Of a DNA stretch of 64,000 nucleotides, positions 1-8,165 are shown in pieces. The translations under genes were made by a program, and so were the position numbers. Origin of the DNA: Pseudarthrobacter sp. ATCC 49987 (GTDB taxonomy: Bacteria; Actinomycetota; Actinomycetes; Actinomycetales; Micrococcaceae); contig NZ_JAABNS010000002.1 in NCBI RefSeq assembly GCF_009928425.1, positions 1 through 64,000 of the forward strand, written 5' to 3'. Each line of letters opens with the position of its first letter. Position 1 is the stretch's first letter. The notes beneath the pieces are model-generated. The model did not search any database. It saw nothing but the letters and a program-made list of their open reading frames with translations, and was not told the origin of the DNA.

Positions 1-275
1 TCGTAGATATCCGACGCCGAGGAGAACTCGGCCATGAAGTCGGCAAGTCCGAGGCCGTCAAGGGCCCGGGAGATGTCGCCGTCGTAGTGGACGGCGCGGG
101 GAAGCGGATACGGTTCGGCCTGTTTTTCGACGACGACGACGTCGTGCCCGTGCCGGGCCAGCAGCAGGGCCAGCACCTGGCCAACCGGTCCAAGTCCGAC
201 AATTGCTACGTCGTGGATGTACGCCGTGTCGGCGGTCTCCCGCGCTCTCGACGGATCTGCTGCGTAATCTGACAT
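1..275 (-). CDS. FAD-dependent aromatic hydroxylase, MhpA-like (N-terminal part only)
   Basis: The first 91 codons are present and the rest lies beyond the window start. The ATG at 275 follows a good AGGGAG ribosome site. Around residues 25-31 the protein reads VGLGPVG, the dinucleotide-binding GxGxxG of class A flavoprotein monooxygenases, followed by an acidic strand end (VVVVEK). The PLPRAVHYDGD segment is typical of the 3-(3-hydroxyphenyl)propionate hydroxylase (MhpA) family, which uses NAD(P)H and O2 to hydroxylate phenols. The gene diverges from a GntR regulator, so control by that protein is likely. The substrate cannot be told from this fragment. Confidence 0.8.
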   Translation of the reverse strand, partial: MSDYAADPSRARETADTAYIHDVAIVGLGPVGQVLALLLARHGHDVVVVEKQAEPYPLPRAVHYDGDISRALDGLGLADFMAEFSSASDIY

Positions 276-348
276 GCGATTTTCTCCCTTGAAACCATGC
301 CGGCGTGCGTGAAAAGTGACGGGGGTCATGGCAAGCATCGCAGAGATC

Positions 349-376
349 CTTGAGGTATTCAAGAATTATCGAAAAT
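349..376. promoter_or_regulatory. Candidate GntR operator between hydroxylase and gntR
   Basis: A 5-bp dyad (CTTGA, 349-353; TCAAG, 359-363) is followed by ATTATCGAAAAT at 365-376. That 12-mer matches 11 of 12 bases of the palindrome core at 1128-1139 in front of the MFS gene. Shared sites flanking the regulator suggest autoregulation and co-regulation. This is inference. Confidence 0.4.
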
Positions 377-410
377 AACGCGATTCACGGACATCGACTA
401 TCGTGGAAAC

Positions 411-1106
411 ATGGCAACTTCTCCCAGTGGCTCGACACTGACCGAGCATGTGTACGAACAGCTTCGTGCCGGCATCCTTAAGGGCCGCTACGTTCCGGGC
501 AGTCCGCTGCGTCTCGCTGCGTTGTCCAAGGAGTTCGGCGTCAGCATGGCCGTGGTCCGCGAAGCCCTCGTCCGCCTGGCGGAACAGCACCTTGTGGCGC
601 TTGCGCCCAACCAGGGCTTCAGGGTTATTACCATTTCCCGGCAGGACCTGATTGACCTGACCGACCTTCGGATCCGGCTCGAAGGCCTGGCCTTGCAGCG
701 GTCCGTTGAGTCCGGTGACATGGGCTGGGAGGCCAATGTGGTGGCGACCCACCATCGGCTGGAGCGGGCGCCGCTGACGCATCCGGGCGAGCCTGGCGCC
801 ACTGAGGAGTGGAGCGCCGCACATGCGGCTTTTCATGACGCTCTGGGGGTCGGTTGCGGCAGTCCGCGCTTGATTGCTTTCGCCCGCACCCTGCGCGACA
901 GTTCGGAGCTGTACCGCCAGCTCTCGGGAACGGCGGTGGAAAGAAGCCGCGACGTGAAGGCGGAGCACCGGGAGTTGATGGAGCTGGCGACGGGCCGTCA
1001 GGCCGACGAGGCGGTTGAGGCGCTTCGGCGCCACCTGCAGTGGACCACTGATGCCTTGCTTGAGTCGGTCCTTGCCGAGCCCGTGGCGACCGCCGCAAAC
1101 GCCTGA
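411..1106 (+). CDS. GntR-family transcriptional regulator (FadR/FCD type)
   Basis: A 231-residue regulator. The N-terminal winged helix-turn-helix (about residues 10-75) has the GntR pattern: LRAGILKGRYVPGSPL, then VVREALVRLAEQHLV. It is followed by an all-helical FCD-type ligand domain with DLRIRLEGLALQ. Such proteins are metabolite-responsive, mostly repressors of catabolic operons. It sits between the divergent hydroxylase gene and the MFS transporter gene, and the two related A/T-rich dyads on either side (365-376, 1128-1139) are plausible operators. The ATG at 411 has only a weak ribosome site (GGAAAC). The effector is unknown, probably an intermediate or substrate of the surrounding pathway. 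Confidence 0.85.
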   Translation: MATSPSGSTLTEHVYEQLRAGILKGRYVPGSPLRLAALSKEFGVSMAVVREALVRLAEQHLVALAPNQGFRVITISRQDLIDLTDLRIRLEGLALQRSVESGDMGWEANVVATHHRLERAPLTHPGEPGATEEWSAAHAAFHDALGVGCGSPRLIAFARTLRDSSELYRQLSGTAVERSRDVKAEHRELMELATGRQADEAVEALRRHLQWTTDALLESVLAEPVATAANA

Positions 1107-1126
1107 AAATAACTCTAGATTCGCTT

Positions 1127-1140
1127 GATTTTCGAAAATC
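1127..1140. promoter_or_regulatory. Perfect 14-bp palindrome upstream of MFS gene
   Basis: GATTTTCGAAAATC is a perfect palindrome 87 bp before the MFS start and just after gntR. Its core resembles 365-376. It is a candidate operator for the adjacent GntR protein. Confidence 0.45.
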
Positions 1141-1227
1141 CCTTGTTTAACGAGTAAAACTCAGGCACTCTGGGCTGACCACAGGCGCGGGACCCACTGC
1201 GCGCCGCGACCCAGCAAAGGGATCTCA

Positions 1228-2469
1228 ATGGCGATTCTCCCGACCCCCACAGGCTCCATCGCGAATGGAGCCGCCCCCGCATCCCCTGAGCGTTCCGGCA
1301 CGACTTTCCAGGGCATCCTGCTCCTGATCGGAAGCTGCCTTCCCGTTCTAGGTGCCGTCCTGCTCGCTCCCTCCCTGCCGAACCTCATGCAGGTTTTCGC
1401 GGCCACCCCCGGGGTGGCCGTCCTCGTGCCGATGATCCTGACGGTGCCCGCGCTCATGGTGGCCATCGTGGCTCCCATGGCGGGTGCCGTGGCTGACAAG
1501 GTGGGCCGCAAGCAGGTGCTGGTGGTGGCGATGATTGCTTACGCCGTGCTTGGTGTGGCGCCGTTCTTCATGGACAGCCTTGAGGCCATCGTCGTGACCA
1601 GGGTGGGCGTCGGCATCTGCGAGGGCTTCATCATGACGTGCTGCACCACGCTCCTGGGCGACTACTACTCGGCGCAGCGCCGCAACAAGTACCTTTCATT
1701 ACAGACGGTTGTCACCACCATCAGCGCCACGGTCTTCCTGGCGGCCGGGGGTGCGCTGGGCTCACTGAGCTGGCGTGCGCCGTTCTGGTTGTACGCCATC
1801 AGCATTGTGATCGCCGTGCCGATGATGTTTGTTCTCTGGGAGCCAGTGAAGCAGCCCACCAAACACCTTCGCCAGGCGGTGCCCTGGAGCCTGATCATCA
1901 GGCCCGCCCTCGTGACTTTGTTCGGCGGCATCGTGTTCTACACCCTCGTCGTCCACCTGTCATTCCTGCTCGCCGGCCAAGGGCTGACGGACATCGGGGG
2001 TATCGGCATGATGGCAGCGCTGGCTTCGCTGGCTACAGCTGTAGGCGCCTTCTCCTTCCGCGCCGTCGGAAAATTCGGACCGCACCGGCTTATGCCGGTC
2101 GCCTTTGGTCTGACGGCCGTGGGATTCATTGTGATCTGGTTCGCGGGCAGTGTTCCCGCTGTCATGACGGGAGCCGTGCTCGCCAGCGCCGGCGCGGGCC
2201 TGTTGCTGCCGACACTGCTCACCTGGGCAGTGAATCTGCTGGCTCTCGAGGTCCGCGGTACGGGTACCGGCATCTGGACGAGCGCCCTCTGGATCGGCCA
2301 GTTCGTCTCACCGTTCATCATTGCGGCGCTCGGCGCGGCCGCCGGAGGGATGCAGGCCGCCGTCGGGATCCTGGGCATTGCTGCCGCAGTAGCCGCGGTC
2401 CTCAGCATCTTTGCGCCCGGAAAGTCCCAGCGGACGGCCACGGCCGCGCCCTCGGCCCTGGTGCACTGA
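1228..2469 (+). CDS. MFS transporter
   Basis: A 413-residue integral membrane protein with about 12 hydrophobic segments. The MFS motif A is visible in the loop after the second segment (ADKVGRKQVL, about residues 88-97). A ribosome site AAAGGGA lies 6 bp before the ATG. It is probably a proton-coupled importer or exporter of a small organic acid. The stop overlaps the ATG of the next gene (ATGA), indicating translational coupling. The adjacent GntR gene and palindrome suggest induction by a catabolic substrate. The transported compound is not identifiable. Confidence 0.85.
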   Translation: MAILPTPTGSIANGAAPASPERSGTTFQGILLLIGSCLPVLGAVLLAPSLPNLMQVFAATPGVAVLVPMILTVPALMVAIVAPMAGAVADKVGRKQVLVVAMIAYAVLGVAPFFMDSLEAIVVTRVGVGICEGFIMTCCTTLLGDYYSAQRRNKYLSLQTVVTTISATVFLAAGGALGSLSWRAPFWLYAISIVIAVPMMFVLWEPVKQPTKHLRQAVPWSLIIRPALVTLFGGIVFYTLVVHLSFLLAGQGLTDIGGIGMMAALASLATAVGAFSFRAVGKFGPHRLMPVAFGLTAVGFIVIWFAGSVPAVMTGAVLASAGAGLLLPTLLTWAVNLLALEVRGTGTGIWTSALWIGQFVSPFIIAALGAAAGGMQAAVGILGIAAAVAAVLSIFAPGKSQRTATAAPSALVH

Positions 2470-2891
2470 TGGCTGCAGGATTGAGTGCAGGGGCAGCACA
2501 AGAAGCCGTTCAGGCCGGGGTGTCCGCGGAACAAGAAGTACGACTTGCAGAGCAACTACGCTTCACGGCCCTGGTCAACGGAGACTTCGACGCCTTCGAT
2601 GAGCTATGCGACGACCGCTTCATCTACACGCATTCGACCGGCCACCGGGACGGTAAGTCATCCTTTTCGGCGGCATGCCGGAACGGTCTGATCCGCTACC
2701 ACCGGATCGACGCTACCGCTGAACAGATAGCGCTGACGGGCGACTGTGCCGTGGTTACCGGGACCATGGAGGCGGATTTATCCGTGTCTGGCATCCCACG
2801 TACGGTCCTGAATCTCTCGACCTCCGTGTGGGTTCGTGAGACCGGGGCCTGGAAGCTGTTGGCGTCGCAGTTGACGGCCATCCAGGCATAG
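2469..2891 (+). CDS. SnoaL/NTF2-like small protein (DUF4440 type)
   Basis: A 140-residue protein whose ATG overlaps the upstream MFS stop codon. The composition and order (EQLRFTALVNGDFDAFDELC, then FIYTHSTGHRDGK, then a C-terminal strand pair with VWVRETGAWKLLASQLT) fit the cone-shaped NTF2/SnoaL fold seen in ketosteroid-isomerase-like and DUF4440 proteins. Such proteins bind or isomerise small hydrophobic compounds. The start at 2469 was chosen from the ATGA overlap, since the frame stays open much further upstream inside the MFS gene. The exact reaction is unknown. Coupling to a transporter suggests a role in handling the imported substrate. Confidence 0.75.
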   Translation: MAAGLSAGAAQEAVQAGVSAEQEVRLAEQLRFTALVNGDFDAFDELCDDRFIYTHSTGHRDGKSSFSAACRNGLIRYHRIDATAEQIALTGDCAVVTGTMEADLSVSGIPRTVLNLSTSVWVRETGAWKLLASQLTAIQA

Positions 2892-2916
2892 CCCCGGGGC
2901 CGGTCTGCAGCTGGCG

Positions 2917-2961
2917 AGAAGTGTCTTCGGGCCGGAATCTCCGGCCGGAAGGCGCTTCTTC
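2917..2961 (+). terminator. Probable hairpin terminator
   Basis: Between the SnoaL-like gene and the next promoter, an imperfect stem (GAAG...GGCCGG paired with CCGGCC...CTTC) is followed by a T-rich run. It plausibly ends the MFS-SnoaL transcript. Confidence 0.45.
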
Positions 2962-3005
2962 CTGTTTCCTGCGACCCATCAAATTTTGAATGCAGAAATA
3001 AATCA

Positions 3006-3034
3006 TTGACATTGTCAAGGAATACGTTTCTAAT
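3006..3034 (+). promoter_or_regulatory. Sigma-70-type promoter with overlapping dyad
   Basis: A -35 hexamer TTGACA (3006-3011), a 17-bp spacer and TCTAAT (3029-3034) make a near-consensus housekeeping promoter 79 bp before the SDR start. TTGAC/GTCAA forms a dyad over the -35 box (3006-3018), a likely regulator contact point. It should drive 3113-9752. Confidence 0.55.
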
Positions 3035-3112
3035 TGAAGCAGTCAAGGGAGATGTGCATCACACGCAGGCTCCCTCGGATATCCGCCGCAAGGCGCAGTG
3101 CAAAGGAGCAGC

Positions 3113-4048
3113 ATGAGCCTGTCAGGGAAAGTAGCAATCGTCACCGGAAGCGGCCGCGGCCTGGGCCTGGCCTACGCCCGGGAACTCGCCCGCCAGGGCG
3201 CCGCCGTCGTGATCAACGATGTGGATGCCGACGTGGCCGCTGACGCGGTCCGGACCATTGAGGCCGATGGCGGCCGCGCCGTCGCCGTCGTCGCCCCGGT
3301 CGGCAGCACCGAAGCCGCCCGGCAGCTCGTGCAAAAAGCGGTGGAGGCTTTCGGCCGGCTGGACATCCTGGTCACCAACGCCGGCATCCTGCGCGACAAG
3401 TCCCTGCTGAAGATGGCGGACGAGGACTTCGACCTCGTGATCAACGTCCACCTCAAGGGCACCTTCACCTGCGCCCGCGAAGCGTTCGCCTACTTCAAGG
3501 AAAACGGCATCGCCGGCCGCATCATCACCATCGGCTCGCCCACCGGCCAGCGCGGCAACTTCGGCCAGACCAACTACGCCGCCGCCAAGGCCGGGATCGT
3601 CGGCATGGTCCGCACCTGGGCGCTGGAAATGAAGAAGGCCGGCGTCACCGCCAACGCCGTCATCCCGGTGGCCGCCACCGCCATGACCAAGACCGTCCCG
3701 TACTTCCAGAAGGCCGTCGAAGCGGACGAACGCGGCGAGGCCATGCCGGCCTTCTTCCGCCACGACCTTGGCTTCGGAACCGCCGACGACGTCGCCGGAC
3801 TCATTGCCTTCCTCGCCTCCGACGAAGCTGCCGGCATCACCGGCCAGGCGATCGGCGCCGGCGGGGACCGCCTGCAGCTCTGGACCCACCCCGAGGCTGC
3901 CGTCACCGAGTACCGCGAGGGCGGCTGGGGCTACAAGGACCTCGTGGAGGACTTCGGCGCGCTCTTCGGCGACAAGCTGCAAAGCGTCGGCGAGGAATTC
4001 CTGCCGCTTCCGGAAGAGCTCAAGCCCGAACCGGCGGAGGTCCGCTGA
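3113..4048 (+). CDS. Short-chain dehydrogenase/reductase (3-hydroxyacyl-CoA dehydrogenase-like)
   Basis: A 311-residue classical SDR. The cofactor loop is TGSGRGLG (residues 11-18), NAG is at 89-91, and the catalytic set is N111, S142, Y155 and K159. The chain is about 50 residues longer than a minimal SDR and resembles the dehydrogenase module of peroxisomal-type multifunctional beta-oxidation enzymes. The ATG at 3113 was chosen over one 15 bp upstream because AAGGAG lies 4 bp before it. It is the first gene of an operon with acyl-CoA dehydrogenase, MaoC hydratase and CoA ligase, so oxidation of a 3-hydroxyacyl-CoA or a related alcohol is likely. The substrate is not known. Confidence 0.85.
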   Translation: MSLSGKVAIVTGSGRGLGLAYARELARQGAAVVINDVDADVAADAVRTIEADGGRAVAVVAPVGSTEAARQLVQKAVEAFGRLDILVTNAGILRDKSLLKMADEDFDLVINVHLKGTFTCAREAFAYFKENGIAGRIITIGSPTGQRGNFGQTNYAAAKAGIVGMVRTWALEMKKAGVTANAVIPVAATAMTKTVPYFQKAVEADERGEAMPAFFRHDLGFGTADDVAGLIAFLASDEAAGITGQAIGAGGDRLQLWTHPEAAVTEYREGGWGYKDLVEDFGALFGDKLQSVGEEFLPLPEELKPEPAEVR

Positions 4049-4049
4049 C

Positions 4050-4943
4050 ATGGCCTCCCAGCGCTACGAACTCGGCATCGATGCCGCAAAGCTCGACGCG
4101 ATCGACATGCACGTCCACCTTGAGGTAGACGGTCACGGCCATGAATCCCTGCCGCCGGTATTGACTGAAGCGTCCGCCAAGTACTTCAAGTCCGAAGACC
4201 GGACCCCGTCGCTGGACCGGATCGCCGAAGTCTACCGGGGGCTGAACATGGCCGCCGTCGTCTTCACCGTGGATGCCCGCACCCAGCTCAAACACGAGCC
4301 CAACAGCATCGAGGAGCTCATCGCCGGTGCCGCCCGGAACAACGACGTGCTGATTCCCTTCGGCAGCGTGGACCCACGCACCGGCGCCGAGGCCATCCAG
4401 GGCGCCAAACACCAGGCCATCGACCTGGGTGCCCGCGGATTCAAGTTCCACCCGTCCCTGCAGGGCTTCGACCCCTCCAACGAACAGTTCTACCCGCTCT
4501 GGGAAACGCTGCAGGAACTGGGCCTGCCGGCCATCTTCCACACGGGCCAGAACGGCATGGGCGCCGGACTGCCCGGCGGCTACGGCATCAAGCTCGGCTA
4601 CTCGAACCCGCTGCTGCTGGACGCCGTCGCGGCGGACTTCCCGGAACTGCAGATCATCATGGCCCACCCGTCCGTGCCGTGGCAGGACGAGGCCAACTCC
4701 ATCGCCACCCACAAGTCCAACGTGTTCATCGACCTCTCCGGCTGGTCCCCCAAGTACTTCCCGGACTCGCTCGTGAAGATGGCCAATTCCGTGCTCCAGG
4801 ACAAGGTCCTCTTCGGCACCGACTTCCCGCTCATCACCCCGCAGAAATGGCTGGCTGCCTTCGCTGACCTTCCGCTCAAGGACCAGGTCCGGCCCAAGAT
4901 CCTCAAGGACAACGCCGTCCGCCTGCTCGGACTGGGAGGCTGA
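4050..4943 (+). CDS. Amidohydrolase-2 family (ACMSD-like) metal-dependent hydrolase/decarboxylase
   Basis: A 297-residue TIM-barrel protein starting one base after the SDR stop. The N-terminal metal motif HVH is at residues 21-23 (DMHVHLE). A central GFKFHPSLQ, an IFHTGQN and an IMAHPSVPW histidine follow, and LFGTDFPL supplies the C-terminal metal aspartate. This is the layout of the amidohydrolase-2 family, which includes aminocarboxymuconate-semialdehyde decarboxylase and resorcylate decarboxylases as well as hydrolases. In this CoA-type operon it could cleave a ring or diketone, or decarboxylate an intermediate. The reaction is not determined by sequence alone. Confidence 0.8.
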   Translation: MASQRYELGIDAAKLDAIDMHVHLEVDGHGHESLPPVLTEASAKYFKSEDRTPSLDRIAEVYRGLNMAAVVFTVDARTQLKHEPNSIEELIAGAARNNDVLIPFGSVDPRTGAEAIQGAKHQAIDLGARGFKFHPSLQGFDPSNEQFYPLWETLQELGLPAIFHTGQNGMGAGLPGGYGIKLGYSNPLLLDAVAADFPELQIIMAHPSVPWQDEANSIATHKSNVFIDLSGWSPKYFPDSLVKMANSVLQDKVLFGTDFPLITPQKWLAAFADLPLKDQVRPKILKDNAVRLLGLGG

Positions 4944-4944
4944 G

Positions 4945-6159
4945 ATGACTGTCGATACCGAACAACAAACCCGGCTGTACGGCGTCTGCGACTATTTCGA
5001 CGCCGAGTCCCTGCTCACCGCGGACGAACGACGTGTTCTCGGACGCCTGCGGACCTTCCTCGACGAGAAGGCCCGGCCGCTGCTGGCGGACTATTGGGAA
5101 CGCGGCGAATTCCCGGACGAGCTGGCGCAGCCGCTGATCGGACTGGACCTGATGGAACCGGCAGAACTGACCGGCGCCCCGGGTGCAGAGCGAACGCCGG
5201 CCCGGGGAATCTACCAGGGCTTCCGGATCTTCGAGCTCGCCCGCACCGACGCCTCGCTCGCCACCTTCTACACGGCCCAGGCCGGGCTCTTCCGGACCGC
5301 GATCCGGGTCGGTGCCTCCGCCGAACAGCAGGCCGAATGGATGCCGAAGGTCATCGACTTCTCGCTCAAGGGGGTTTTCTCGCTGACCGAGCCGGAGTCC
5401 GGTTCCGACATCGCCGGCGGGCTCTCCACCACCGCCCGCCGTGAGGGCGACGTCTGGATCCTCGACGGCGCCAAGCGCTGGATCGGCGGCGCCGCTACCG
5501 CGGACGTCCTGGCCGTGTTTGCCCGCGACGTGGCCGACGGCCAGGTCAAGGCGTTCCTTGTCGAGCGGGAAGCCCCCGGCGTGACGCTGGAGAAGATCCA
5601 CGGCAAGACCGCCTTGCGGATGATGCAGAACGCCCACATCACCCTCGAGGGCGTCCGCGTGCCCGAATCGATGCGCCTGCACAACGTGAACTCCTTCCGG
5701 GACGTCGCGGCAATGCTGCGCGCGATGCGCTCGGACGTTGCCTGGATCGCCACGGGCATCGCGGCCGGTGCATTCGAGGCGGCACTGCGCTACGTCACGG
5801 AACGCCGGCAGTTCGGCCGCACGCTCGGATCCTTCCAGCTGGTCCAGGAAAAACTGGCCCGGATGCTCGGAAACGTCACCTCGGCGCTGTCCCTCGTGGT
5901 GCGGCTCACCGAACAGCAATCCAAAGGCATCTACCGGGACCAGGACTCCGCCCTGGCCAAAATGCAGACATCCCTGCTGATGCGCGAAACCGTGGCCCTG
6001 GCCCGCGAAGTGGTCGGCGGCAACGGCATCACCCTCGAAACCGACGTCGCACGCTTCCACGCCGACGCCGAGGCCGTCTACTCCTACGAAGGCACCCACG
6101 AAATCAACGCCCTCATCGTCGGCCGGGCCCTGACCGGCGAAAGCGCCTTCACCCGCTGA
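4945..6159 (+). CDS. Acyl-CoA dehydrogenase family protein
   Basis: A 404-residue flavoprotein beginning 1 bp after the amidohydrolase stop. The FAD/substrate signature FSLTEPESGSD lies near residue 146, the RRQFGRTLGSFQ motif near 290, and YEGTHEIN near 381-388. The glutamate of the YEGT motif is the usual catalytic base of glutaryl-CoA and short-chain enzymes. It would introduce a double bond into an acyl-CoA, passing electrons to ETF. Its operon neighbours (MaoC hydratase, SDR, ligase) supply the remaining beta-oxidation steps. Closest in feel to the glutaryl-CoA dehydrogenase branch, but I cannot assign a substrate. Confidence 0.87.
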   Translation: MTVDTEQQTRLYGVCDYFDAESLLTADERRVLGRLRTFLDEKARPLLADYWERGEFPDELAQPLIGLDLMEPAELTGAPGAERTPARGIYQGFRIFELARTDASLATFYTAQAGLFRTAIRVGASAEQQAEWMPKVIDFSLKGVFSLTEPESGSDIAGGLSTTARREGDVWILDGAKRWIGGAATADVLAVFARDVADGQVKAFLVEREAPGVTLEKIHGKTALRMMQNAHITLEGVRVPESMRLHNVNSFRDVAAMLRAMRSDVAWIATGIAAGAFEAALRYVTERRQFGRTLGSFQLVQEKLARMLGNVTSALSLVVRLTEQQSKGIYRDQDSALAKMQTSLLMRETVALAREVVGGNGITLETDVARFHADAEAVYSYEGTHEINALIVGRALTGESAFTR

Positions 6160-6247
6160 CCCCGGCACCCACCAAAACCCGCACACCCCCGCTCCGGCAC
6201 CGCCGTCGGACAGTTCCCTACCCCATCCAGCCCTCCAGGAGGACACC

Positions 6248-6703
6248 ATGCCCAATCTCGTCGTCGATTTCGACAAACTGCTCACTCTCGCCGGCACCGA
6301 TCTCGGGGTCAGCGAGTACCGCGAAATCACCCAGGAACAGATCAACAAGTTCGCCGACGCCACCGGTGACGACCAGTGGATCCACGTTGACCCGGAACGC
6401 GCCAAGGACGGCCCGTTCGGCGCCCCAATCGCCCACGGCTTTTTCACCCTCTCGCTCATCATCCCTTTCTGGGGCGAGCTGTTCGACGTCGACGGCGTCA
6501 CCGCGAAGGTCAACTACGGACTGGACAAGGTCCGCTTCACGTCCCCGGTCAAGGTGGGCGCGCGGATCCGGATGCGGGCCACCATCAGCGAAGTGACCGA
6601 GGTCAAGGGCGGCGCCCAGATCAAGGTCGCCAACACCATCGAGATCGAAGGCCAGGAGCGCCCCGCAGTCGTCGCGGAATTCCTCGCCCGCTTCTACAAG
6701 TAA
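6248..6703 (+). CDS. MaoC-like (R)-specific enoyl-CoA hydratase
   Basis: A 151-residue single hot-dog protein. The family motif is seen as FADATGDDQWIHVDPERA, with the catalytic pair expected at D41 and H46, then APIAHGFFTLSL. It would hydrate the enoyl-CoA made by the upstream dehydrogenase. AGGAGGA precedes the ATG by 4 bp. The 88-bp gap before it has no obvious terminator, so it is probably part of the same transcript. Homologous proteins also act in other acyl-thioester steps, so the direction of reaction is inferred. Confidence 0.85.
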   Translation: MPNLVVDFDKLLTLAGTDLGVSEYREITQEQINKFADATGDDQWIHVDPERAKDGPFGAPIAHGFFTLSLIIPFWGELFDVDGVTAKVNYGLDKVRFTSPVKVGARIRMRATISEVTEVKGGAQIKVANTIEIEGQERPAVVAEFLARFYK

Positions 6704-6744
6704 AAACCCCTCCAGGAACCCTCCCTCTGTTCAAAGGAACAACC

Positions 6745-8112
6745 ATGTCAGGACTCACTCAGCTTCAAGCGATGGGCACCGCCGAGCGACGCAAGGAAGC
6801 ACGCACGGTCATTGCCTCCAGCTACCTGGGCAGCACCATCGAGTACTACGACTTCCTCCTCTACGCCACGGCCGCAGCGGTTGTCTTCCCGAAGGTCTTC
6901 TTCAGCGGCATGGACGACTGGGTTGGCGTTGTGGCCGCCTACGGCACGTTTGCCGCGGGCTACGTGGCCCGCCCGGTTGGCGGAATCATCTTCGGCCACT
7001 TCGGCGACAGGATGGGCCGCAAGGGCATGCTGATCATCTCCATGCTGGTCATGGGCCTGGCTTCCACCCTGATCGGGCTGGTACCAGGTGCCTCCGTGGC
7101 CGGACCCTGGGGTGCGGTGCTCCTGGTGATTCTTCGCGTCTTCCAGGGCATCGCCGTCGGCGGGGAATGGGGCGGGGCCGCCCTGATGGCGCTGGAGCAC
7201 TCCGAATCGGGCAAGCGCGGGTTTGCCGCCTCGTTCGTCAACGCCGGGGCGCCCACCGGTGCCGTCCTGGGCACCCTGATCATGGGCGCGTTCTCGGCGC
7301 TGCCGAACGACCAGTTCCTCGCCTGGGGCTGGCGGGTGCCGTTCCTGCTCTCCTTCGTGCTGCTGGGCGTGGGCATGTTCGTCCGGCTCAAGGTTTCCGA
7401 AAGCCCTATCTTCAAGGCCGCACTGGAACAGGAAAAGGCCGAAAAGGCACAGGCTGACCAGGAAGCCATCCGCCAGGGCCTCACTGCCAAGCGGGATATT
7501 CCGCTGCTGCTGGTACTGCGGCGCCCCAAGACCCTGATCTTCACCATGCTGGCCGGCGCCGCCGGCTTCGCCCTCCAGGTGGTCCTGGCGACGTTCTCGG
7601 TGACCTACGCCGTCTCCAAGGGCGCGGACCGCCAGGGCGTGCTGTACGCCTTTGCTGCCGCCTCGCTGATCTCCATCGTGTTCGTGATCATGGGCGGCCG
7701 GCTTTCGGACAAGGTGGGCAGGCGGCCGGTGATGATCGGCGGCCTGGTTCTCTTCATCATTTACCTGGTGCCGATGTTCCAGCTGCTCTCCTCCAACAAC
7801 ATCATGCTGATCTTCGTGGCGTTCGCCATCGGCCTGATGATCCATTCCACGCTGTTCGGTCCTTTGGCGGCCTTCGTGTCCGAGCAGTTCGGCACCACCT
7901 CCCGCTACACCGGCGCGTCCCTGGGCTACCAGCTGGCAACCCTGCTCGGTGCCGGGTTCACTCCGGGCATCGTGGCCCAGATCTTCAAGGACTCAGGCCA
8001 GGACACGGCATCGGTGGTCTGGTACCTGGCGGCCATGTCGGTGGTCTCCATCGTCTTCATCCTGCTGACCCGGGAACCGAAGAACAACGACCTCCGCACC
8101 GTCCAGGCCTGA
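6745..8112 (+). CDS. MHS-family metabolite:H+ symporter (MFS)
   Basis: A 455-residue 12-helix transporter. Its N-terminal pattern ASYLGSTIEYYDFLLYATAAA, the loop GHFGDRMGRKGML (about residues 89-101) and RVFQGIAVGGEWGGAALMALEH are hallmarks of the metabolite:H+ symporter group (ShiA, ProP, KgtP relatives). It lies between the hydratase and CoA ligase genes, so it most likely imports the carboxylic acid that the ligase activates. AAAGGAA precedes the ATG. This is the second MFS gene of the island, and the two are from different subfamilies. Confidence 0.85.
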   Translation: MSGLTQLQAMGTAERRKEARTVIASSYLGSTIEYYDFLLYATAAAVVFPKVFFSGMDDWVGVVAAYGTFAAGYVARPVGGIIFGHFGDRMGRKGMLIISMLVMGLASTLIGLVPGASVAGPWGAVLLVILRVFQGIAVGGEWGGAALMALEHSESGKRGFAASFVNAGAPTGAVLGTLIMGAFSALPNDQFLAWGWRVPFLLSFVLLGVGMFVRLKVSESPIFKAALEQEKAEKAQADQEAIRQGLTAKRDIPLLLVLRRPKTLIFTMLAGAAGFALQVVLATFSVTYAVSKGADRQGVLYAFAAASLISIVFVIMGGRLSDKVGRRPVMIGGLVLFIIYLVPMFQLLSSNNIMLIFVAFAIGLMIHSTLFGPLAAFVSEQFGTTSRYTGASLGYQLATLLGAGFTPGIVAQIFKDSGQDTASVVWYLAAMSVVSIVFILLTREPKNNDLRTVQA

Positions 8113-8165
8113 CCCTTCATCGGGTCCCGTCACGCGGGCTAACCTCACAGTAGAAAGGATTCGCC

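Noticed and set aside
87..272. Short plus-strand frame at the window start
   Set aside because: Antisense to the flavoprotein gene, whose FAD motif and ribosome site are clear.
4903..6513. Long open frame on the minus strand opposite the acyl-CoA dehydrogenase and MaoC genes
   Set aside because: Antisense to two well-supported genes, composition dominated by G, D, H and R as expected from high-GC shadow frames, no family motif.
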